Positions 42,528 to 51,887 of a DNA stretch of 64,000 bases are shown here, piece by piece. The position numbers and the translations under genes were made by a program. The number at the start of each line of letters is the position of its first letter. The stretch's first letter is position 1. The stretch spans positions 9,814,893-9,878,892 of the forward strand of contig NC_014623.1 of NCBI RefSeq assembly GCF_000165485.1, given 5' to 3'. Source of the DNA: Stigmatella aurantiaca DW4/3-1 (GTDB lineage: Bacteria; Myxococcota; Myxococcia; Myxococcales; Myxococcaceae). Below the pieces are notes generated by a model. The model saw nothing but the letters and a program-made list of their open reading frames with translations, was not told where the DNA came from and did not search any database.

Positions 42528-43745
42528 TCACTGTGCCACGAGCGTCACCTCGGCGATTTCCGGCGCGGGCCCCAGGCGCAGCGGAGGCCCCCAGTAGCCC
42601 GTGCCCCGATGGGTGTACACGCGCACGCCGGCAATCATCGCCAGCCCCCGGATGACGGGCTGCTGGAGCTTCACGAAGAACATGAAGGGAAACAGCTGTC
42701 CCCCGTGGGTGTGCCCAGACAGCTGCAGGTCCACGCCCAACCCACGTGCCAGGAACGCCGCGCGCGGCTGGTGCGCCAGGAGCAGGCGCGGCACCCCCTC
42801 GGGCGCGCCCGCCAGAGCCAGATCCGGCCGGCACATGTGCGCCGGGTCCACCCGGCCGCCCTCCACGTCCGTCACCCCCGCCACGGTGAGGCGGGCGCCC
42901 GCGCGCTCGACGACGCGGTGCTCATTGCGCAACACGGTGAGCCCCAGCCGCGCCACCTCGGCGGACCAGGCCGCGCCCCCGTGGTAGTACTCGTGGTTGC
43001 CCGTGACGTAATAGACACCCAGGGGCGCCTTCAGCCCGGACAGCGGCGTCATCTCCTCCCGCAGGGCGCGCACGCTTCCATCCACCAGATCCCCCGTCAC
43101 CGCGATGAGGTCTGGCTTCAAGGCGTTCACCTGATCCACCACGCGCTGAAGGAAGTGCCGGTCCAGCGTGGGACCAATGTGGACATCGGAGATCTGCACC
43201 ACCCGTGCGCCGTGGAGGCCCGGGCCCAGGTGCGCCATGGGAATGAGGATCCGCTCCACCCGCGCCCGCCCCCGCGCCGTGCGGAACGCGAAGCCGAGCG
43301 CCGGCACCACCACCGCCAGGACACCGAGGGCCTTGATGCGCGCGAACTCCAGGCCCTGGGGCGCCTCGCCCACGAGCCGCCACACCGCGCCGAACAGGTC
43401 CGCCACCACCGTGGCCGAGAGCAACAACCCGAACGCGCCCAGCCACAGCATGGACGTCCAGTAGAGCGCCCGGCTGAACCACGTGGGCCGCCAGCGCGAG
43501 GCCATGAAGCCCACGGGAATGGAGGCGAACAGCAGCGCCAGCGCGCCGAGCCCCAACGCCGTCCACGGCTGCCCCCACCCCGGCGCCCATACCAGGCGCA
43601 GCCCCAGGTAGCCGTGCAATCCGGCCACCAAACCGACCGCGAAGAGCATCGCCATCAGCCCTCGGATGATGAGCCCGACAGGAACCTGGCTCAACGGAAT
43701 GCCTTCTTGCTGCTCGTGTTCAACGCCTGGGGAGAGCTGCGACAT
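42528..43745 (-). CDS. Membrane-anchored metallophosphoesterase
   Basis: A 405-residue protein with about four membrane helices in residues 20-165, then a YaeI/YkuE-like calcineurin-type phosphoesterase domain. Metal-binding motifs appear in order: QISDVHIGP, VTGDLVDG, VTGNHEYYHGG, LLLAHQPRA and LSGHTHGGQLFP. Related proteins hydrolyse UDP-diacylglucosamine or other lipid-linked or nucleotide diesters, but the substrate here is unknown. The predicted active site would face one side of the inner membrane. It is divergent from the secreted hypothetical protein at 43882. Confidence 0.9.
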   Translation of the reverse strand: MSQLSPGVEHEQQEGIPLSQVPVGLIIRGLMAMLFAVGLVAGLHGYLGLRLVWAPGWGQPWTALGLGALALLFASIPVGFMASRWRPTWFSRALYWTSMLWLGAFGLLLSATVVADLFGAVWRLVGEAPQGLEFARIKALGVLAVVVPALGFAFRTARGRARVERILIPMAHLGPGLHGARVVQISDVHIGPTLDRHFLQRVVDQVNALKPDLIAVTGDLVDGSVRALREEMTPLSGLKAPLGVYYVTGNHEYYHGGAAWSAEVARLGLTVLRNEHRVVERAGARLTVAGVTDVEGGRVDPAHMCRPDLALAGAPEGVPRLLLAHQPRAAFLARGLGVDLQLSGHTHGGQLFPFMFFVKLQQPVIRGLAMIAGVRVYTHRGTGYWGPPLRLGPAPEIAEVTLVAQ

Positions 43746-43881
43746 CCTTCACTCCACCAGCGGCGCCGGACCCACCGCTGGAATCGAGCCTGTCAGCATA
43801 ACGGCGCGTCCCCCAAGGCGCTCGTCCACCCGCCCGTCCTTTTGGGTGAATTCCCAGCGGGGGCATCCCTATCTTCTCTCC

Positions 43882-44421
43882 ATGAAGAGAATGTCCGCGA
43901 TGGGGGCTGTGAGTGTTCTCTCGGCGGGCCTGCTGGCAGGTGGGCAGGCGTTCGCGGCCGAGAACGAGGAGCTGTTCCTGCGCACGCCGCAAGCCGCCTT
44001 CTCCGGGCGCGTCACGGCCCATGGCTTCACGGGACCCACCTTCCAGCTCTACCGCTCGCCCAGCCAGATCCGGGGCCGGGTCAATGGCCAGCCGGTGAGC
44101 CTGGCCCTCGCGGGGGAGCAAGTCTCGGGGCTCGTGGGAAGCCTGCCCGTGCGCATGCGCGTGCACCGGCAGGGAGAGCAGGTGACGTTCAGCGGGACCT
44201 TCGCTGGCCGGTTCACCCAGCTCGCGTGGGACGCCCAGAAGCTGACAGGCACCCTGGGGCGCTGCGGCTATGAGCTGCGCTTCGTGCAGGACCACTATGA
44301 AGGAGAGCGCTCCTGCGGAGGCCTCATCGAGGCGCCGGTGGTGCTGGAGGTTCCCGAGGCGTTGGCCCGCGAGGGAGATGTGCAGGTGGCCGCCGTGCTG
44401 GCCCTCGTGCTCGGCGTCTAG
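43882..44421 (+). CDS. Secreted hypothetical protein
   Basis: A 179-residue protein with a classical signal peptide cut after QAFAA (near residue 25). The mature part is rich in short beta-strand repeats (FSGRVTAHGFTGPTFQLYRS, IRGRVNGQPVSL, FSGTFAGRFTQLAW) and includes a Cys pair. No family is recognised. Its 3' end overlaps the C-terminal coding end of the convergent MYXO-CTERM gene on the minus strand by 98 bases, so both cannot evolve freely there. ATG 43882 has a weak ribosome site; the frame is open upstream to 43666. Confidence 0.75.
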   Translation: MKRMSAMGAVSVLSAGLLAGGQAFAAENEELFLRTPQAAFSGRVTAHGFTGPTFQLYRSPSQIRGRVNGQPVSLALAGEQVSGLVGSLPVRMRVHRQGEQVTFSGTFAGRFTQLAWDAQKLTGTLGRCGYELRFVQDHYEGERSCGGLIEAPVVLEVPEALAREGDVQVAAVLALVLGV

Positions 44422-46402
44422 ACGCCCTCGCGCCCAACAGGAGCACCAAGGCCCCCAGGCCGCCTCCCGAGGCCGTCCCGCACCCACAGCCCGCCTCCGT
44501 CTCCAGGGGGGCCATCACCTCGAACGTCGTCACCTGGGAAAAGAGCGCCTCTCCTTCTTCCGTGCCGACCACCCGGGCCGAGACCTGATGCGTGCCGGGT
44601 GACAGGGCCTGGCTGGCGGTGAGCACGTAGCGGAAGCGTCCGTCGGCATCCGCCGCCACACGGGCCACTTCCACCGCGTCCACCTCGATGGACACCGTGA
44701 CATCCGGTGGGCTCTTGCCGGCCAGCAGCGGGGTGGGCTCCACCCGTGCGCCCTCCAGGGGCACCACCATCACCACCGCCGACGGCTCCGGCGTCACCTC
44801 GCCGCCCACCTCGAAGGAGACAGGCGCCGACAGGGCGCCGCGAATGCCCAGCAGCGTGGAGGACACCCTCACCTCGTGGACGCCCAGCGCCAGCGGTTCG
44901 GAGGCTCTGAAGGTGAAGCGGTTCTGGGTCTCGCTCAGGCTGAACTCCGCGAAGGGCTGGCCATCGAGAAAGAGGTGGATGCGCGAGCCCGGCGCCGCCG
45001 TGCCTTCAAAGCGGGGCTGTGAGGACACACCGCGCGCCCCGTTCGCGGGCCGGCGCAGCACGGGAGCCGGCGGCGGCCCCAGGGGAGACTCCAGGGTCTT
45101 GCTAAGCCCCTGGGAGAGCCCTTCCTGTCCCTGGAGTGGCCCCGCCCCGCGCGCATCCTTGTCCGCGCTCGACAGGCCCGCGGCGCCCGCGAGCACCACC
45201 TGGGGACATGCCAACGGCGCCCCCTGAAGAAACACGACGCCGCCGGCGCCGCCCCCGCCAGGGCCTGTTCCCAGGGAGGCATTCGTGGTGCCCCCGCCCT
45301 TGCCACCAGAGGCCTCCACGGCCTTGCACTCCAGCCCTCCGCCTGACCGGAGCGAGATGGCCCCTCCTGCCCCTCCACCGCCCGCCCCATCATCTCCCGG
45401 CAGCGCGGTGTCCGCCGCGGCGCTCCCGTTGGCCAGGAAGCGCCCCTGCCCCTGCACCCGGCCCGCGCGGATGAGCATCACCCCGCCGCCCGCGCCTCCG
45501 CCGGTGCCATAGGTATCGTTGCTCTCCCCCTCGCCGCCGCCCCCGCCAAAGATAAGGCGCTCGGCCGGCGCATACAGCACGGGCGCCCCGCCCAGACCGC
45601 CCACGTTCCGCCTGTCATCCAAGGAGCGCCCCCCCACGCCGCCCACCCCGCCATGTCCTCCGCCCCCTCCGCCCGCGTTGCGGCAGTTGCCGCCTCCTCC
45701 CGCGTTGGCCAGGTTGCCGCGTCCCGAGGTCACGCCGAAGCGTTCGGCCACCAACCCCTCTCCTTTATAGGAGCCACCTTGCGCAACGGGCACGTCGAGC
45801 CCCTCGCAGCCTTGCAGGCTGGTGTGGTTGAACGAGCGGCCGCCCCGGAACCCCATCCCCGCCACGGTGATGGAGCCCTCGTTGGTCAGCGTGCCGGTGA
45901 CCAGGAACACCAGGAGCCCGCCCACCTTCCCATCCCACGGCGCCGCGCGCAGCGTGGCCTTCTCCGCCACCTGGACGGACGTGTACTCCGGCACGCTCAC
46001 CACCTGGGTGCCGGGCGCGGGATGATCGTGGAGCAGCGGCGCGGTCAGCGTCACCACCGTCCCGGAGACCGACGCCACGCGCGCGAACTCGAACCGGCCC
46101 ACCGGCCCGAGCGAGAGATCCACCGGCGCCTGCGCCCCGGAGGCGGGCACGGGCGTCACCCCGGAGGACGGATGGAGCAGCACCAGTTCCCCCGCCGTGA
46201 AGCCGGAGGCATCGGACACGGCCAGCTCCCGCGCCCCCGCCACCCCACCGGTGCTCAAGAGGGTGTAGCGGTTGATGACCACCATGTCCGAGTTCCTCAC
46301 GGACAGCGCGCCGCTGCGCCCCGAGCCCACCCCGAAGGTGTCTGGCTCCGCGAGCACGCGTTGCGTCAAGAGAAGGCCTAGCAAGAACAGAACCATCCTC
46401 AT
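44324..46402 (-). CDS. AgmC-like Gly-rich surface protein with MYXO-CTERM-like tail (copy 1)
   Basis: A 692-residue exported protein. The signal peptide (MRMVLFLLG...VLA) is followed by AEPDTFGVGSGRSGAL, the start seen in adventurous gliding motility protein AgmC-type proteins. A Gly-rich region (about 180-400) with GGGG runs and repeated LANAGGGGNCRNAGG is followed by two Ig-like/beta-sandwich segments. The end has CGCG, a hydrophobic stretch and an Arg cluster (RASRRRARG), as in MYXO-CTERM sorting tails. Relatives sit at the cell surface. The coding end extends ~20 residues past the Arg cluster, overlapping the convergent gene by 98 bases. Paralogue at 46483-48516. Confidence 0.85.
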   Translation of the reverse strand: MRMVLFLLGLLLTQRVLAEPDTFGVGSGRSGALSVRNSDMVVINRYTLLSTGGVAGARELAVSDASGFTAGELVLLHPSSGVTPVPASGAQAPVDLSLGPVGRFEFARVASVSGTVVTLTAPLLHDHPAPGTQVVSVPEYTSVQVAEKATLRAAPWDGKVGGLLVFLVTGTLTNEGSITVAGMGFRGGRSFNHTSLQGCEGLDVPVAQGGSYKGEGLVAERFGVTSGRGNLANAGGGGNCRNAGGGGGGHGGVGGVGGRSLDDRRNVGGLGGAPVLYAPAERLIFGGGGGEGESNDTYGTGGGAGGGVMLIRAGRVQGQGRFLANGSAAADTALPGDDGAGGGGAGGAISLRSGGGLECKAVEASGGKGGGTTNASLGTGPGGGGAGGVVFLQGAPLACPQVVLAGAAGLSSADKDARGAGPLQGQEGLSQGLSKTLESPLGPPPAPVLRRPANGARGVSSQPRFEGTAAPGSRIHLFLDGQPFAEFSLSETQNRFTFRASEPLALGVHEVRVSSTLLGIRGALSAPVSFEVGGEVTPEPSAVVMVVPLEGARVEPTPLLAGKSPPDVTVSIEVDAVEVARVAADADGRFRYVLTASQALSPGTHQVSARVVGTEEGEALFSQVTTFEVMAPLETEAGCGCGTASGGGLGALVLLLGARASRRRARGPARRPPAHLPRGPTPREPPAPPAPR

Positions 46403-46482
46403 GAGGCCATGGTGCCCCAGCCCCCCACCAGGGGTCGAGACACACACATCCGCTTTTCGCTCCCACCGGGGGGAGCCCCCCC

Positions 46483-48516
46483 TCACGGGCGGCGGGCCCT
46501 GAGGCGGCGGCGCGAGGCCCATCCCACCCCCAGCAGCGCCAGCACGCCCCACCCCACGCCGGTGGAGGCCCCACACCCACAGCCCACCCCCAGGCGGGTG
46601 ACCACCTCGAACTGGGTGGGAGCGGGCAGGGGATCCTCGTCCCCGGCCGCCAGGAGCCGGGCGGTGGCCGAGTGAGACCCCGGGGCAAGGGCCTGCTCGG
46701 CGCTCAGCGCGTGATGGAACCGGCCCTCGCCATCCACCTCCACCTGGGCGACCTCCACCCCATCCACCTGGAGGCTCACGCTCGTGCCCGTGGGGGCCGT
46801 CCCGGCCAGCAACGGCGTGGGGCCCACCACCTCGCCCTGCCCGGGCACCACCAGCAGGGCAAGCTTCGGCGCCTCCTCCCCCGCATCCGGCATCGGAACG
46901 CCCCCGTCCTCGCCCTCGTCCACCACGACCTCGAAGCGGTTGGCGCTGGACCGGGCGCTCCAGACCCCCAAGGACTCCGCGACGGCGCTCAGTTCGTGCG
47001 CGCCGGGCGCCAGGGGCGTGGACACCTGGAAGGAAAAGACCCCGCTGGGGCCCGAGTCCACCGAGGCGAAGCGCTCGCCATCCAGGAAGAGGTGTACCCG
47101 GACGCCCGGCTCGGCGGAGAGCTCGACGAGGGGACGGGGATCCACCCCCGTGGCCCCCTGCGCGGGCGCCGTCACCGTGGGCTGGGTGGGAGACCGGAAG
47201 GGCTTCTGGACGCTCTGCACCAGCCCCAGGGCCGTGCCCGTGCTCCCGTTGGCGGGCGTCGCGCCGTGAGAGTCTTTGCTGGCCGCCGACTGGCCCGCGA
47301 TGCCTCCCGAGACCGACGACAGACACGGCACGGAGGCGCCTTGCAGGAAGACGACACCACCGCCGCCGCCGCCGCCAGGCCCGAGCGCGGCCGTCGTATC
47401 GCGCACATCCCCTCCATTGGCCCCCCGGGCTTCCACCACGTCGCAAACGAGGTCGTTCGCCGCCCGCAGGACAATGGCTCCGCCCGCGCCGCCGCCGCCC
47501 GCCCCATCCTCGCCCTGGGTGATCAACGGCTGGGCGCCGTTGGCGTTGAAGAGCCCATCTCCCGCGATCTCCTGGGCGCGCAGGAAGATCAGCCCTCCGC
47601 CCGCGCCACCCGCCGAGCCCTTGTTCTCGTTGCCCTCGCCGGCGCCCCCTCCTCCACCGAAGAGGAGCCGCTCCGTGGGGCTGTACACGACCGAGGCCCC
47701 GCCCAACCCACCCACCGCCTGATTGCCCCGGGCGGTCGAGGCGCGCCCTCCCATGCCGCCCGTCCCCGCATGGGAACCGCCGCCTCCGCCCGCGTTGTGG
47801 CAGTTGCCCCCTCCCCCCCCGTTGGCCAGGTTTCCATACCCCGAAGCCGAGTTGTGGCGCCCCTCCACCAGCCCCTCGCCTTTGTAGCTTCCGCCGCTCA
47901 CCGCCGGCTCATCCAGGTTCACGCACCCGGCCAGATCCGCGTGGTTGACGAAGCTGCCCCCGCGAAAGCCTCCCCCCTCCACGGAGAGCAGCCCTTCGCT
48001 GAAGAACCGGCCAGACACCAGCGCCACGAGGATGCCGCCCGTGCTCCCATTCCAGGGCGTGGCCCGCAGCGAGCCCAATTTCTGCACGGTCAACGAGGTG
48101 TACTCGGGCACGCTCACCACCTGGGACACGCCCCCCGGATAGCCGTGGAGCAGGGGCGCCGTCAGCGCCAGCACGCCCGGAGACACCGCCGCCACGCGCG
48201 CGAACTCGAACCGGCCCACCGTCCCGCTGGCCAGGTGCAGGGGCCGGGCATCGCCCGAGGAGGGCACGGGCATCAGCCCCGTGGACTGATGGACGAACAC
48301 CAGATCTCCGGCCTGGAAGAGGGCGGAGTTTCCCACCGGGAGGGACGTCGCCCCGGCCGTGACGCTGGCCTTCAGCGGCGTGTAGCGGTTGATGATCTGG
48401 TTCTGGGCAGAGACGGTCAACGGGCCGTTCCGCCCCGTGCCCAGCCCGAAGGTGTCCGGCTCCGCCAGCACGCCCCCCGCACACAGCAGGACGGCCAGCA
48501 CCAGAGAGGTTCTCAT
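46483..48516 (-). CDS. AgmC-like Gly-rich surface protein with MYXO-CTERM-like tail (copy 2)
   Basis: A 677-residue paralogue of the downstream copy, 80 bases upstream of it on the same strand. It has a signal peptide ending VLA, AEPDTFGLGTGRNGPL, a receptor-like beta section, the Gly-rich stretch (LANGGGGGNCHNAGG, GGGAGEGNENKG), Pro-rich Ig-like repeats and a C-terminal tail with GCGCGAS, a hydrophobic segment and WASRRRLRARR. The tail fits MYXO-CTERM sorting. The AgmC family was found through gliding-motility screens in Myxococcus xanthus (family knowledge); a role in gliding here is an inference from sequence similarity recalled from memory. Confidence 0.85.
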   Translation of the reverse strand: MRTSLVLAVLLCAGGVLAEPDTFGLGTGRNGPLTVSAQNQIINRYTPLKASVTAGATSLPVGNSALFQAGDLVFVHQSTGLMPVPSSGDARPLHLASGTVGRFEFARVAAVSPGVLALTAPLLHGYPGGVSQVVSVPEYTSLTVQKLGSLRATPWNGSTGGILVALVSGRFFSEGLLSVEGGGFRGGSFVNHADLAGCVNLDEPAVSGGSYKGEGLVEGRHNSASGYGNLANGGGGGNCHNAGGGGGSHAGTGGMGGRASTARGNQAVGGLGGASVVYSPTERLLFGGGGGAGEGNENKGSAGGAGGGLIFLRAQEIAGDGLFNANGAQPLITQGEDGAGGGGAGGAIVLRAANDLVCDVVEARGANGGDVRDTTAALGPGGGGGGGVVFLQGASVPCLSSVSGGIAGQSAASKDSHGATPANGSTGTALGLVQSVQKPFRSPTQPTVTAPAQGATGVDPRPLVELSAEPGVRVHLFLDGERFASVDSGPSGVFSFQVSTPLAPGAHELSAVAESLGVWSARSSANRFEVVVDEGEDGGVPMPDAGEEAPKLALLVVPGQGEVVGPTPLLAGTAPTGTSVSLQVDGVEVAQVEVDGEGRFHHALSAEQALAPGSHSATARLLAAGDEDPLPAPTQFEVVTRLGVGCGCGASTGVGWGVLALLGVGWASRRRLRARRP

Positions 48517-48580
48517 GTGCGCATGGTGCCCCAGTCCCCCGAAACGGGTCGAGGGCTGCCCAGCACCTGCGTCCGCCGCC

Positions 48581-49090
48581 TTACTCCCTCTCGCCCTCTC
48601 CGGTCATTGCCAGGAGGGCGGCCCGGTTCAAGGGTTCGAAAAAAGACTGGCGCAGCAGGCGCGGCAAGGCGCGCTTGTCCACACAGACCAGTTGGAGCGC
48701 ATCCGCCCACTCGCCCAGCACCGCCACCGCGCGCACCCCCGCGTCGTCCCGGTACACGTCATTCAGGTTGTGAACGAGCGCGGGCAGATCCTCCACCTCC
48801 CAGCGCTCGGTGCGCTCCCCCACCAGCGCGTGCAATTCCAGATGGGGGCGCTCCCGGACGTCCACGAGCTTGAAGCGCCGGGCCGCGCCGCCCATGGCCA
48901 GCGTGAGCGGCCCCACCAGCTCATCCGGGCGGACATTGAAAGCCACCGTCAGCCCCCCTTGAAGCAGGCCCGCCTCGCACAGACGCAAGAGGGACACCGG
49001 CGGCGGCTCGCCCGGCACCGCCACCTGTGCGGCGGCCACACGGTCTTTGACCAGACGCTCACGTCCGAGTGCGTCAATCAGCGAGGACAT
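48581..49090 (-). CDS. Hypothetical protein
   Basis: A 169-residue soluble protein that I do not recognise. The ATG at 49090 is preceded by AAGGAG at about 10 bases, which fixes the start (the frame is open to 49123). The product is rich in Leu, Val and acidic residues (GEPPPVSLLRLCEAG, VEDLPALVHNLNDVYRDD, AVAVLGEWADAL) and looks like a compact alpha/beta domain. It lies upstream of, and co-directional with, the AgmC-like pair, separated from copy 2 by 64 bases. Confidence 0.7.
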   Translation of the reverse strand: MSSLIDALGRERLVKDRVAAAQVAVPGEPPPVSLLRLCEAGLLQGGLTVAFNVRPDELVGPLTLAMGGAARRFKLVDVRERPHLELHALVGERTERWEVEDLPALVHNLNDVYRDDAGVRAVAVLGEWADALQLVCVDKRALPRLLRQSFFEPLNRAALLAMTGEGERE

Positions 49091-49296
49091 TCGCCCAGGC
49101 TCCTTCTGTCGAGCGCCGCCCACTGAGCGTCTCCCCGGAGTTCCGCGTCCTTTGATACATCCGCTTTGACACTCACTTTCAGGCCCGGCTGCTTTCTCTT
49201 GAAATCATGGGCACGTGGGTTTTGTCAGACTCAAAGACACTTGGGCTCGTTCTCGGACCCAACACATTCGACGCAATAAATCCGCGCGGCTGGACT

Positions 49297-49311
49297 ACCC
49301 GTGAGACGGGT
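49297..49311. promoter_or_regulatory. Hairpin with T-run upstream of SDR
   Basis: ACCCG-TGAGA-CGGGT followed by TTTCTGCTT on the plus strand, 41 bases before the SDR ATG. It has terminator shape but sits in a leader; it could be an attenuator or end a transcript from further upstream. The 49091-49352 region otherwise holds no gene that I can support. Confidence 0.35.
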
Positions 49312-49352
49312 TTTCTGCTTTCCTCTCCGGCGTCACTGAACGGGGGGTGCGC

Positions 49353-50081
49353 ATGGGTACTTTAGACGGGAAGATTGCCATCATCACGGGTGGAGGTTCG
49401 GGGATCGGTTTTGCGATTGCCGAGCGCTTCGCGCGGGATGGAGCGCAGGTGGTGCTCGCGGGACGCAGGCCGCAGCGGCTGGAAGAGGCCGCGGCGAAGA
49501 TTGGCCGCGGGGCCCGGGGCGTGCCGACAGATGTCGGCGATGAAACACAAGTCAAACGGCTCATCGATTCGGTGCCCCGTGTCGATCTGCTGGTCACCTG
49601 CGCGGGCGGCGCGGTGTTCGGGCCGGTGGAGGACGTGCCCACCCAGGCGTGGAGTGACATGTTCCAATCGCGTTTCTTCGGGCAGCTCTCCGCCTGCCGG
49701 TACGCGGTTCCGAAGATGGCGCCGGGCAGCGCCATTCTCCTGTGCTCGGGGGTGGCCGGCCATGCGGCCCTGGTGAACTACTCGGGCGGTGCGGGGCTGT
49801 GTGGCGCGGTCAACGCCCTGGGGCGCTCGCTGGCGATCGAGCTGGCGCCCAAGGACATCCGGGTCAATGTCCTGTCGCCCGGACTGACGCGGGACACGGC
49901 CATCGACTGGGGCGTGCCGCCCGAGAAGCTGAGCGCCTTCATGGAGGGCCTCGTGGGCCGGATTCCCTTGAAGCGCTCGGGCACCGTCCACGACATGGCG
50001 GACGCGGCCTTCTTCCTGTGCACGAACACCTATGCCACCGGCCAGGTGCTCGACATCGATGGAGGGTGGACGGCGGTCTAA
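49353..50081 (+). CDS. SDR-family protein without the usual catalytic Lys
   Basis: A 242-residue SDR-fold protein with the cofactor motif TGGGSGIGFAIAERFA, CAGGAVFG and a Ser in LCSGVAG. In classical SDRs the active site is YxxxK. Here the segment reads YSGGAGLCG, so the position of Lys is Ala. Related divergent SDR groups are known that lack the Lys, so it may bind NAD(P) but work by another mechanism or be non-catalytic. The C-terminal GQVLDIDGGW is intact. GTG at 49347 and ATG at 49353 are both in frame; ATG is used. Confidence 0.88.
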   Translation: MGTLDGKIAIITGGGSGIGFAIAERFARDGAQVVLAGRRPQRLEEAAAKIGRGARGVPTDVGDETQVKRLIDSVPRVDLLVTCAGGAVFGPVEDVPTQAWSDMFQSRFFGQLSACRYAVPKMAPGSAILLCSGVAGHAALVNYSGGAGLCGAVNALGRSLAIELAPKDIRVNVLSPGLTRDTAIDWGVPPEKLSAFMEGLVGRIPLKRSGTVHDMADAAFFLCTNTYATGQVLDIDGGWTAV

Positions 50082-50088
50082 ACCGCGC

Positions 50089-51714
50089 TCAGTTGAGCTT
50101 GAACTGCTGGCTGGGACCGGCGTGACAGGGGCGCTGGGTGAGCGGGTTGCCGGGCGCCGCGGTCCCGCCAGCAATGTCCAGGCACTGGCCGCTGTGCTTG
50201 ACCGTGATGCGGTAGAACCCGTCGTCCATCGCGAAGAGGGCGAAGCGCTGGGAGTCGCCCCCATGGCACGGGTTCTGGACGAGCGCGGCGGGCTGCTCTG
50301 AACTGCCGTTGACGGCATCCAGGCACTGGCCGCTGTGCTGCGCCACGATGCGGTAATCCCCGGACGCGTCCGGCTCGACCCGGAAGCGCTGGCTGGGGCC
50401 CGTGTGGCAAACCGACTGCATGAGCTCCGCCCCCGCCTCCGCGCTTCCGCCCACGACATCCAGACACTGGGCGCTGTGCCGCGCGATGATCCCCATCGGC
50501 GTGGTGATGTGCGGATTGGAGAAGAGCAGCCGGTTGGGGGAGCCCGCCCCCGGGTTCTGGACCTTGCCCACCGAGGCATACCCGGTGAGGGCCTGGGCCA
50601 CGAGGGACGGATCCGCGGTGGGGTTGAACTCCAGGAACAGGGCCGCGGTGCCCGCCACATGGGGCGCGGCCATGGAGGTGCCGCTCAGGGTGCTGGTCAC
50701 CGTGTCGCTGCTGTACCAGGCCGAGGTGACCCCCGTGCCGGGCGCGAAGAGATCCAAACACGGGCCCTGGTTGGAGAAGGCGGCGCGGTGGTCGGCGCGG
50801 TCCGTGGCGCCCACGGTGAGGGCCTCGGCGAGGCGCGCGGGAGAGAAGGCACAGGCATTGGCGTTCTGATTGCCCGCGGCCACGGTGTAGACGACGCCCG
50901 CGGCGATGGAGTTGCGGACCGCGTCATCCACCGCCTGATTGGCGCCCCCGCTCAGGCTCATGTTGGCCACCGCGGGCTTGAGGTGGTGGGCGGTCACCCA
51001 GTCCACCGCGCCGATGATGGTGGACCACTCCGCGCCGCCCGAGCAGCCAAACACCCGCACCGAGTGCAGGGAGACGCCCTTGGCCACCCCCCAGGTGGCG
51101 CCACCCAGGGTGCCCGCCACGTGGGTGCCATGGCCATGGCAGTCCCCCGCGCCATTCCCATCGGAGACGCCGGAGTAGTCCAGCGAGACGCGGCCGCCGA
51201 ACTCGGCATGCGTGGCGCGGATGCCCGTGTCGATGACGTACACGTGCACCCCCTTGCCGCTGAAGTTGTAGGTGTAGACGCCGTTGAGCGGCAGGTCCTG
51301 CTGGCCGATCCGGTCCAGCCCCCAGGTGAGGTTCGCCTGCACGGCATCCGGGTAGGCCAACCCATCCTCCACCACGTACTTCACGGCAGGGTCCGACGCG
51401 AGTTGCCGGGCCTGCGTCTCGGGAGCCCTCACCAGGAAGCCTCGCAGCGCGTGCGCATAGGTCCGCTCCACGGTCACGCCGTGGCGCACGGCGAGCGCGC
51501 GCGCCAACTCCTCCACGGACAGCAGCTCCGCGCCGGGCATCGGCTCCTTGAGCACGACGATGTATTGCCCGGGAACCCACTCGCCGCCCGTTCGCAGGAG
51601 GCCCCGCGAGGTCACCAGGCGAACCGTGGCTTCGGAAGCCAGCGGACCGGACTCCGAGGCGCATGCCCCCAGCGCCACGCAGGCGAGGCAGAGCAGGCTC
51701 AGACGAAGTCCCAT
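50089..51714 (-). CDS. Subtilisin-type (S8) protease lipoprotein with ricin-type lectin domain
   Basis: A 541-residue secreted protease. Lipobox LGAC (Cys18), then an I9-type propeptide (about 25-115), an S8 catalytic domain with D162 in VIDTGIRATH, H195 in HGHGTHVAG, N282 and S347 in GTSMAAPHVAG, then a C-terminal beta-trefoil lectin with three QCLD repeats (QCLDVVGG, QCLDAVNG, QCLDIAGG). Myxobacteria use such proteases in predation. ATG 51714 has CGGAG 7 bases ahead. The stop is 7 bases from the convergent SDR stop. Confidence 0.94.
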   Translation of the reverse strand: MGLRLSLLCLACVALGACASESGPLASEATVRLVTSRGLLRTGGEWVPGQYIVVLKEPMPGAELLSVEELARALAVRHGVTVERTYAHALRGFLVRAPETQARQLASDPAVKYVVEDGLAYPDAVQANLTWGLDRIGQQDLPLNGVYTYNFSGKGVHVYVIDTGIRATHAEFGGRVSLDYSGVSDGNGAGDCHGHGTHVAGTLGGATWGVAKGVSLHSVRVFGCSGGAEWSTIIGAVDWVTAHHLKPAVANMSLSGGANQAVDDAVRNSIAAGVVYTVAAGNQNANACAFSPARLAEALTVGATDRADHRAAFSNQGPCLDLFAPGTGVTSAWYSSDTVTSTLSGTSMAAPHVAGTAALFLEFNPTADPSLVAQALTGYASVGKVQNPGAGSPNRLLFSNPHITTPMGIIARHSAQCLDVVGGSAEAGAELMQSVCHTGPSQRFRVEPDASGDYRIVAQHSGQCLDAVNGSSEQPAALVQNPCHGGDSQRFALFAMDDGFYRITVKHSGQCLDIAGGTAAPGNPLTQRPCHAGPSQQFKLN

Positions 51715-51887
51715 GGTTCACTCCGAGTGACACACAGCGTCAAAGTTCCACGGTACCAGACATTTCCTGGATTCCGAAGCTAAACTGAGAGTGCGTCCCA
51801 CGGAGCGTGTGTACGCCCGAGAACCCTCCTGCCGCCGGAGCGAAGGGCGGCATTGGCGCGCAGGCGAGGGCTGGCGAGACTGCCTGG

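Noticed and set aside
46403-47446. Upstream extension of the copy-1 AgmC-like frame
   Set aside because: It runs through copy 2 in another frame; the signal peptide and paralogue comparison place the start at 46402.
45200-48000. CRISPR-like or tandem DNA repeats in the Gly-rich cores
   Set aside because: The repetition is coding (Gly-rich codons) with no constant repeat/spacer pattern.
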